Source: CAZKTO01 sp964555685 (GTDB taxonomy: Bacteria > Chloroflexota > Dehalococcoidia > SHYB01). From it: a stretch of 26,477 nucleotides of DNA. The notes beneath the pieces were generated by a model, which worked only from the letters and a program-made list of their open reading frames with translations, ran no database searches and was not told where the DNA came from. This document shows positions 21,607-26,477 of the stretch, piece after piece. The DNA is taken from positions 1-26,477 of the forward strand of contig CAZKTO010000040.1 in the NCBI GenBank assembly GCA_964555685.1, in the 5' to 3' direction. Made by a program: the position numbers and the translations under genes. The stretch's first letter is position 1. Every line of letters starts with the position of its first letter.

Positions 21607-23910
21607 TTAGATGCTGGTCTTGATGGGAGGGTAGGGACCGCTCTGCGCCCGGCGCGCCTGCTCCGCCTCCCAGGCCTCTTTCTCCCGGATGGCCCGTCGC
21701 ACCCGCTCCGGAGTGATGGGCGTCTCCGTGATGCGCACGCCGATGGCGTCCTCGATGGCGTTGGCGATGGCCGCTGGCCCAGGCGCCACGGGCGGCTCCC
21801 CGATCCCCTTGGCGCCCATGGTCCCCGTGCCCGGCGCGCTCTCGATCATGATCGCGTCGATGGGCGGGATGTCGGCCGTCGTGGGCACCAGGTACTCGCC
21901 GAAGGACGCCGTCAGGGGACGGCCTTGGGCGTCCCACGAGTAGCCCTCCGTGAGGGCCTGGCCGATGGACTGGAAGGCGCCGCCCTGGATCTGGCCCTCG
22001 CAGCCCAGCGGGTTCACCACCTTGCCCACGTCGTGGGCGGCCACGTACTTGAGAATCCGCACGTTGCCCGTCTCCGGGTCCACCTCCACCGTGCAGGCGT
22101 GGGTCCCCCAGGATGGGTTGTTGAACGCGCCGCCGGAGAGATTGTCGATGGTCTTGGGATCGAAGGCGGGCGGCTTCGGCGCGAACTTGCCCACGAAGCT
22201 CAGGGGCCCCTCCTGGAACTTCGCGGCCGAGGCGAGTTGGGCGATCGTTACCGCCTGCTCCGGACTGTCCTTCACGAAGAGCCTGCCGCCCTCGATGCTC
22301 ACCGCCTCCGGCTGGACCTGGAGCCGCGCCGCCGCCAGATCCAGGAGCCGCGACCGGGCCTCCTTGGCGGCGTTCCATGCAGCATAGCCAGTCGAAGAGA
22401 GCGTCTTGCTCCCGCTGGCGCCGGGGTCCCACGGCCCCTCGGTGCTATCGGCCGCCACGCTCACGTCGGCCAGCGGGACGCCCAGCGTCTCGGCCACGAC
22501 CATGGCGATGGAGGGGTCGATGGAGCCGGTGCCCGTCTCCGTCCCGCCGGTGATGACGTAGACCTTGCCGTCGTCGGCGATGCGCAGGAAGACGGAGGTG
22601 GGCAGCTGCAGCGTGAACCAGAAGACGGAGGCCATTCCCTGGCCCTGGTTGGGGCCCTTCTTCCCCCACCGGACGGCCTCTGCCGCCCTCTCGATGGTCT
22701 CCTTGAGCGCGATGCTGGTGAACAGCTGGCCCGTGGCCGATCGCTCGCCCTGCGTCAGGCAGTTCTTGAGGCGCAGCTCCAGGCGGTCCATGCCCAGCCT
22801 CTTCGCCAGCCCGTCGATGGCCGATTCGAGGGCGAAGATGACCTTGGGCGCCGTGGGGCAGCGGTAGGAGCCGCGGGGCAGCGTGTTGGTGAAGACGTTC
22901 ACGCTTTCGATCTCGACGGCGTCGAACCGGTAGAGGCCGCCCATGGTGACGGGCCCCTGGCCGTGGGTGACGGCATAGGTATCGTAGGCCCCCTGGTCCC
23001 AGATCAGGCGCGCGTGGAGCGCCTTGAACGTCCCATCGCGCAGGGCGCCGATCTTGACCTCGGCGTAGAGGCCCTTGCGCGGGTTGCCCGTGAGCAGGTC
23101 CTCGCGCCGGGTGAGGGTCAGGCGCACGGGCCGGCCGGCCTTCCGCGCCAGGAGCGCCGCGTAGGTCTCCGGGATCGCCTGGAGCTTGCCGCCGAAGCCG
23201 CCGCCGCACCCGATGTTGATGACGGTGATCTTGCTCTCCGGCAGCTGGAGCCACCGGCCCAGCTGCGACTTCACCGAGTGGACGGTCTGGGTGCTGGTCC
23301 AGACGGTGAGGCGCCCCGTCGGGTCGAAGGCGGCGGTGGCTGAGCGCGGCTCCATGTAGGCCTGGTGCACGGCGGCCAGCCGGTAGGTCTCCTCGTGGAC
23401 CACGTCGCACAGCTTGAGCAGGGCGGCGGCGTCGCCCTTGTGGAGGCGGCCCGTGGCCTGCACGTTCCCCTCGTCGTAGATGCGCGGGGCGCCGGGCTGC
23501 ATCGCCTCCACCTGGTCCGTCACGTGGGGCAGCGGCTCGTACTGCACGTCGATGAGGCGGATGGCGCGGGAGGCCGTCGTCTCGTCGTCGGCGGCCACCA
23601 TGGCTACCGGGTCGCCGTAGAAGCGCACCTTGTCGCGGGCCAGGAGGTGCCCGTGCATCATGGTGGGCTGGGGCCTGGACGGTATCTCTTGGCCGGTGAG
23701 GACGGCCCGCACTCCCTCCAGCGCCTTGGCCCGGCTCGTACCGATGGAGACGCTCCTGGCGTGGGCGTGAGGGCTCAGGAGGAGCTTGGCGTGCAGCATG
23801 TTCGGCAGGAAGAGGTCGTCGGCGTAGGTCATGGCGCCGGTGACCTTCTTGTAGGCGTCGGTGCGGGCAACGCGCTGCCCGACGATGGCCGCTGGCTTCT
23901 GGGTGGTCAT
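21607..23910 (-). CDS. xanthine dehydrogenase family molybdopterin-binding (large) subunit
   Basis: A 767-residue catalytic subunit of a molybdenum hydroxylase, which oxidises a C-H or aldehyde group with water as the oxygen donor and passes electrons to the [2Fe-2S] subunit. Motifs: AYKKVTGAMTYADDL at the start, GCGGGFGGK (234-242) and TGGTETGTGS (454-463) for the cofactor, and catalytic Glu705 in GAKGIGEPP. The substrate loop is GSYRCPTAPK (347-356): Cys351 is in the place of the copper-bound Cys of form I CO dehydrogenase (AYRCSFR), but SFR is missing and the usual Gly of other family members is absent. So CO oxidation is not supported and the substrate is open. The ATG at 23910 overlaps the stop of the small subunit (ATGA), showing translational coupling; the longer open frame upstream is a shadow. 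Confidence 0.93.
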   Translation of the reverse strand: MTTQKPAAIVGQRVARTDAYKKVTGAMTYADDLFLPNMLHAKLLLSPHAHARSVSIGTSRAKALEGVRAVLTGQEIPSRPQPTMMHGHLLARDKVRFYGDPVAMVAADDETTASRAIRLIDVQYEPLPHVTDQVEAMQPGAPRIYDEGNVQATGRLHKGDAAALLKLCDVVHEETYRLAAVHQAYMEPRSATAAFDPTGRLTVWTSTQTVHSVKSQLGRWLQLPESKITVINIGCGGGFGGKLQAIPETYAALLARKAGRPVRLTLTRREDLLTGNPRKGLYAEVKIGALRDGTFKALHARLIWDQGAYDTYAVTHGQGPVTMGGLYRFDAVEIESVNVFTNTLPRGSYRCPTAPKVIFALESAIDGLAKRLGMDRLELRLKNCLTQGERSATGQLFTSIALKETIERAAEAVRWGKKGPNQGQGMASVFWFTLQLPTSVFLRIADDGKVYVITGGTETGTGSIDPSIAMVVAETLGVPLADVSVAADSTEGPWDPGASGSKTLSSTGYAAWNAAKEARSRLLDLAAARLQVQPEAVSIEGGRLFVKDSPEQAVTIAQLASAAKFQEGPLSFVGKFAPKPPAFDPKTIDNLSGGAFNNPSWGTHACTVEVDPETGNVRILKYVAAHDVGKVVNPLGCEGQIQGGAFQSIGQALTEGYSWDAQGRPLTASFGEYLVPTTADIPPIDAIMIESAPGTGTMGAKGIGEPPVAPGPAAIANAIEDAIGVRITETPITPERVRRAIREKEAWEAEQARRAQSGPYPPIKTSI

Positions 23911-24389
23911 GCCTTCGCCTCCCGCATGGCCGCGATGGCGGCCTGAACGGCCTCGTAGATCTTGGTGTAGCCGGTGCAGCGGCAGAGGTTGCCGGAGAGG
24001 CCCTCGCGGATCTCGCCGAGGTCCGGGCTCGGGTGGCGGTCCAGGAGGTACTTGGCGGCCATGATCATGCCCGGGATGCAGAAGCCGCACTGGGAGGCGC
24101 CGCTTTCGATGAAGGCCTGCTGGATGGGGTGCAGCTGGCCGTCTCGCGCCAGCCCCTCGATGGTAAGGATGCTCTTGCCGTCGGCCTGGACGGCCAGCAT
24201 CAGGCAGGAGGTGACCGCCTTGCCATTGACGAGCATGGTGCAGGCGCCGCAATCGCCGGTGAGGCAGCCCACTTTGGAGCCGGTGAGCTGGAGGCGGTAC
24301 CGGACCAGGTCCAGGAGGCTGAGCCAGGGCTCCACCTCCAGGCGGCGCAGTTCGCCGTTGACCGTCACCTCGACCGTCTGTTTGTCCAC
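23907..24389 (-). CDS. molybdenum hydroxylase [2Fe-2S] (small) subunit
   Basis: A 160-residue electron-transfer subunit. The N-terminal plant-ferredoxin-type cluster is bound by Cys42, Cys47, Cys50 and Cys62 (GCLTGDCGACTMLVNG and SCLM). The C-terminal four-helix domain binds the second cluster through Cys101, Cys104, Cys136 and Cys138 (QCGFCIPGMIM and LCRCTGY). Length and cysteine spacing match XdhC/CoxS-type proteins. I use the GTG at 24389 as start, since AAGGAG lies 5 nt upstream and the domain begins there; the ATG at 24428 adds residues from outside the family. It overlaps the large-subunit gene by 4 bp and was probably joined to the FAD-subunit gene before a repeat inserted between them. 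Confidence 0.93.
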   Translation of the reverse strand: MDKQTVEVTVNGELRRLEVEPWLSLLDLVRYRLQLTGSKVGCLTGDCGACTMLVNGKAVTSCLMLAVQADGKSILTIEGLARDGQLHPIQQAFIESGASQCGFCIPGMIMAAKYLLDRHPSPDLGEIREGLSGNLCRCTGYTKIYEAVQAAIAAMREAKA

Positions 24390-24409
24390 GGGGTCTCCTT
24401 GCCCACGCC

Positions 24410-24629
24410 CCAGGGCGCTAGGCCTCAATTGCGTAAATCAGCGTAACTATGCGTGAGGCCCCCGGGATGGACGGGTAAGTTCAGGCCAGGGGGCACCCTA
24501 ACCCCCTGGCCCCCTTCCCTAAAGAGGAAGGGGGTATCGCCCCTCTCCGCGTCGGAGAGGGGTCGGGGGAGAGGGCCGCCGAGCACTGCCGAATGTTCGC
24601 GCATTTCTGCAACCAGGGCGCTAGGCCTC
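24410..24629. mobile_element. MITE-like insertion with 17-bp direct repeats between FAD and Fe-S subunit genes
   Basis: CCAGGGCGCTAGGCCTC occurs at 24410-24426 and 24613-24629; the second copy contains the FAD-subunit stop. The 186 bp between them begins AATTGCGTAAATCAGCG and ends CGCGCATTTCTGCAA, an imperfect terminal inverted repeat (about 11 of 15), and holds a family A hairpin segment (24495-24578). Without it the FAD stop would be about 30 bp from the small-subunit start. Confidence 0.7.
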
Positions 24630-25508
24630 CCGGGCCCGCTCCAGCGCCCCGCGAGCGCAGCGCCGGACGAGCATCTCGACGGCGTCGCGACGGCCCTCGG
24701 CGCTGCCGCGCACGTCGGTGATGGGGGTGCACTCGTTGGACGCCACCCTGCCCGCCTCGGCGATGCGCTCCGGCGTCACGTCCTTTCCTCGCAGGACCGC
24801 CTCCGCCTGGGCCGTCCGGATGACCTTGGGCGCCACCGCCCCCAGCACGACCCGCGCGTCGCGGCAGACCTCCAGATTGTCTTCCAGGACCAGGGCCACG
24901 GCCACGCAGACGAAGGCGATGTCCATGGCCAGGCGCGGCGTCGCCCGCTCGTACCGGGCCCCGCTGTGCAGGGGCGGCGGCGGCACGGTGACGCGCACGA
25001 GCACCTCGTCGGGCTGCATCGACGTCGTGCCGGGGCCCGTCAGGAACTCCTCGAGCACGATGGCGCGCGGGCCTCGGGGGCCGTGCGCCACGACCGACGC
25101 CCCGTAGGCGATGAGCGGTGGCACGCTATCGGCCGAGGGCGACGCGTTGGCGATGTTGCCGCCCAGCGTGGCCAGGTTCCGCAGCTGGATGGAGCCGATC
25201 AGCCGGCAGGCCTCCGCCAGCGCCGGGTACCACTGCTGGCAGCTGGCCGAGTCCACGATATCGTTATGCGTCGCCAGGGCCCCGATGGTGAGGCCCTGGG
25301 CCGAGGAGTACTGGAGCGACCGTAGCTCCGAGAGCCGGTCCAGGCTGACCAGCACGGCGGGCCTGATCCGGCCCGTGGGCATCTGGACCATGACGTCCGT
25401 GCCGCCGGCCACGAGTTTGGCGCCGGGGCCGTACAGCTCGAGGAGCGAGATGGCCTCGTGCAGGTTGTGAGGCCGGTAGGTCTCGAAGACGACGCCGCTC
25501 TCCAGCAC
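24621..25508 (-). CDS. molybdenum hydroxylase FAD-binding (medium) subunit
   Basis: A 295-residue CoxM/XdhB-type subunit that takes electrons from the [2Fe-2S] centres to FAD and then to an acceptor. FAD-binding motifs are KLVAGGTDVMV and TLGGNIANASPSAD, each in its usual place, after FETYRPHNLHEAISLLELYG at the N-terminus. The frame is open from an ATG at 25553, but TATAAT ends only 2 bp before that ATG, so a transcript from it would start inside the codon region. The GTG at 25508, with GGAGG 5 nt before it, gives a family-like start (MLESGVVFETYRP), and I prefer it. It is first in the order FAD, Fe-S, Mo, and is separated from the Fe-S gene by an inserted repeat. Confidence 0.9.
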   Translation of the reverse strand: MLESGVVFETYRPHNLHEAISLLELYGPGAKLVAGGTDVMVQMPTGRIRPAVLVSLDRLSELRSLQYSSAQGLTIGALATHNDIVDSASCQQWYPALAEACRLIGSIQLRNLATLGGNIANASPSADSVPPLIAYGASVVAHGPRGPRAIVLEEFLTGPGTTSMQPDEVLVRVTVPPPPLHSGARYERATPRLAMDIAFVCVAVALVLEDNLEVCRDARVVLGAVAPKVIRTAQAEAVLRGKDVTPERIAEAGRVASNECTPITDVRGSAEGRRDAVEMLVRRCARGALERAREA

Positions 25509-25555
25509 GCTCTCCTCCAGCCCCAACGTGTCGGGGCGCTCGTCCCGGCCCATCG

Positions 25556-25561
25556 ATTATA
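25556..25561 (-). promoter_or_regulatory. -10 box for the molybdenum hydroxylase operon
   Basis: A perfect TATAAT on the minus strand (25561 to 25556). No good -35 is seen 17 bp upstream. Transcription would start near 25549, giving a leader of about 40 nt to the GTG at 25508. Confidence 0.45.
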
Positions 25562-25587
25562 GGCGAATCAAATAGCGGCGGTGGGAA

Positions 25588-25860
25588 GGACCTCTCCCCC
25601 TGCCCCTCTCCCGCGGGGAGAGGGGCGTTCCCTCTTCCCTGAAGAGGGCTTTGCCTCAAAACTCCCTCTCCCTCGACGGGGCGTTGCCCAGAAAGTCACG
25701 GCCCTGGCGTTCCCCGACCAGTCGGGGTCAAACATCCTCCCCCCTGGCGGGGGAGGATAAGAGGAGAGGGGGATTTGGTTACCCTCTCTCCAACTCTCCC
25801 CCTCGACGGGGGAGAGAGTCTCTGGGCAAGGCTCCGACACAGAGAGGGGTGAGCCCCTTC
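25588..25860. repeat. composite repeat zone with family C copy 2
   Basis: The gene-free stretch 25562-25896 is almost all repeat. It has a CCCCTCTCCCGCGGGGAGAGGGG hairpin (about 25604-25626), a block GGGCTTTGCCTCAAAACTCC like the ends at 10436, and the family C copy 25682-25833 whose ends GCGTTGCCCAGA and TCTCTGGGCAAGGC are inverted and which matches the complement of 11819-11975. A CCCCGACCAGTCGGGG palindrome (25712-25727) sits inside it. Confidence 0.65.
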
Positions 25861-25896
25861 CCTACAGGGAAGTGGGCTTGGGGGTCGGGCTTCGGC

Positions 25897-26313
25897 CTAC
25901 CGCGCCGCGACCTTGTACCCCGGCTTCTGGGCCGCGCGCACCTTGGGGCAAACCCCCTTGCCGGCGTCGCACTTGAAGCAGATCCACCGCTCGGAGCCGG
26001 GCTCCTGCCAGAGCACGTTGTTGCACGCGGGGCAGCGCCGGTCGGTGAGCTCCGTGCACTCCCAATCGCGCAGGGCCGATCTCTCGTTGAGCGGGCAGCC
26101 GCGCCCGTGGCAGATGATGGACTGGGGGTCCTGGGGGATGCAGTCCACGGGGCAGACGCTGGGGCAGACGCCGCAGTCGTTGCACTGCATCATGTCGATG
26201 ATGAAGGTGACGCGGTAGGCGTCGCTCTCGCGGCGGGTGATGGCAGCGGTGGGACAGACGTACTCGCAGGCGCCGCAGCCGATGCACACGTCGTCGACGA
26301 TGTAGAAGCTCAC
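25897..26313 (-). CDS. two-[4Fe-4S] ferredoxin with C-terminal zinc-ribbon-like extension
   Basis: A 138-residue cytoplasmic iron-sulfur protein. The N-terminal half is a bacterial-type ferredoxin with C10-x2-C13-x2-C16-x3-C20-P and C44-x2-C47-x2-C50-x3-C54-P. The C-terminal half is not part of ordinary ferredoxins: it has C69/C73, C86, and two CxxC pairs, C94-x2-C97 (RRCPACNN) and C112-x2-C115 (WICFKCDAG), followed by C122-P, which looks like a zinc ribbon or rubredoxin-like knuckle. It probably carries electrons for, or regulates, a partner enzyme; none is visible beyond the window. The start is a GTG at 26313 with AAGAAGGG upstream and a good promoter at 26376-26405. It may serve the adjacent Mo hydroxylase, but that is only proximity. 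Confidence 0.85.
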   Translation of the reverse strand: MSFYIVDDVCIGCGACEYVCPTAAITRRESDAYRVTFIIDMMQCNDCGVCPSVCPVDCIPQDPQSIICHGRGCPLNERSALRDWECTELTDRRCPACNNVLWQEPGSERWICFKCDAGKGVCPKVRAAQKPGYKVAAR

Positions 26314-26338
26314 GCGCGCCCTTCTTGCGGTAGCGGGA

Positions 26339-26354
26339 CCCCGACGCGTCGGGG
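26339..26354. repeat. 16-bp perfect palindrome in the ferredoxin leader
   Basis: CCCCGACGCGTCGGGG is self-complementary and lies between the promoter and the start codon. Similar palindromes of the form CCCCGACNNGTCGGGG occur at 13462, 25521 (one mismatch) and 25712, so it is more likely a small dispersed repeat than a dedicated operator. Confidence 0.6.
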
Positions 26355-26375
26355 CGCATAGCAGAGGTCATGGGG

Positions 26376-26405
26376 AGGGTAGCACCGGCCCCGCCAAGGT
26401 GTCAA
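26376..26405 (-). promoter_or_regulatory. sigma70-type promoter for the ferredoxin gene
   Basis: On the minus strand TTGACA (26400-26405) and TACCCT (26376-26381) are 18 bp apart, and TGC directly precedes the -10 (extended -10). The leader is about 55 nt and includes the palindrome at 26339-26354. Confidence 0.6.
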
Positions 26406-26442
26406 CGGAAGCGGGCGGGTCGGGCAGGGTCGTTCGGTTGTC

Positions 26443-26477
26443 CTGGGAACCCTTTCTTGACAGAAAGGTGTTCCCAG
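26443..26477. repeat. inverted repeat ending at the window edge
   Basis: CTGGGAACCCTTTCT (26443-26457) pairs with AGAAAGG, a bulged T, and GTTCCCAG (26462-26477) around a 4-nt loop. The last base of the window is the last base of the palindrome. Confidence 0.6.

Noticed and set aside
21595..23343. Plus-strand 582-codon open frame opposite the Mo subunit
   Set aside because: Antisense of a catalytic subunit with intact motifs.
21607..25508. Aerobic CO dehydrogenase (coxMSL)
   Set aside because: Subunit make-up fits, but the large subunit lacks AYRCSFR, and cox accessory genes are absent.
9731..25860. CRISPR array made from the recurring repeats
   Set aside because: Copies are kilobases apart, in both orientations and of unequal length, with no regular spacers and no cas genes.
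1..26477. tRNA, rRNA or transposase genes
   Set aside because: Intergenic regions were scanned by eye; no cloverleaf, ribosomal RNA segment or transposase-like protein was found.

Overview
This is a GC-rich (roughly two thirds G+C by eye) bacterial window, apparently from a draft assembly because it holds a run of 10 Ns. Most genes lie on the minus strand. The gene content points to a Chloroflexota-like bacterium (Dehalococcoidia/SAR202 type), with less likely alternatives such as Rokubacteria or Tectomicrobia: several amidohydrolase-2 paralogues, a luciferase-like flavin enzyme, a three-gene molybdenum hydroxylase, a rubrerythrin / CCG Fe-S protein / DUF3501 cluster, and many G/C-rich palindromic intergenic repeats. 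No rRNA or marker gene is present, so this placement is inference.

Layout. (1) 0.1-4.7 kb, minus strand: a small membrane protein; a redox cluster of rubrerythrin, a GlpC/HdrD-like Fe-S protein and a DUF3501 protein; then a small membrane protein, a PuuD-type membrane protein and a cupredoxin lipoprotein. (2) 4.8-8.3 kb: metH, full length in domain content but broken by a frameshift near 7069 and by the N gap at 5538-5547. (3) 8.5-9.15 kb: an AT-richer islet with one unknown gene, edged by related inverted repeats. (4) 9.2-10.6 kb: a cysteine-dioxygenase-like cupin and a Phd/YefM antitoxin beside a 5'-truncated RelE/ParE toxin, each bordered by repeats. (5) 10.7-11.8 kb: amidohydrolase 1. (6) 11.8-12.45 kb: a gene-free zone of nested repeats. 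(7) 12.5-15.4 kb, minus strand: an NMT1/SsuA-type ABC importer (ATPase, permease, lipoprotein). (8) 15.5-17.6 kb, plus strand: two small unknown proteins with leaderless-looking promoters and a solute-binding protein without a signal peptide. (9) 17.6-20.0 kb: two divergent amidohydrolases. (10) 20.2-21.3 kb: an LLM-class flavin oxidoreductase. (11) 21.6-25.5 kb: molybdenum hydroxylase genes in the order FAD, [2Fe-2S], Mo subunit. (12) 25.9-26.3 kb: an unusual ferredoxin-zinc-ribbon protein.

Functionally the right half looks like an organic-matter uptake and oxidation region (importer, three hydrolases/decarboxylases, flavin oxidoreductase, Mo hydroxylase). The left half is oxygen/redox defence and one-carbon/sulfur amino-acid metabolism. 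The substrates cannot be read from the sequence.

The most unusual signals are the repeats: one element nested inside another with a 5-bp target-site-like duplication; a repeat inserted at the FAD-subunit stop codon between 17-bp direct repeats; and a ~134-bp repeat present twice in inverted orientation 12 kb apart. Also notable are extended -10 promoters that abut start codons, and a Mo subunit with a Cys at the position of the CO-dehydrogenase copper ligand but without the rest of that signature.
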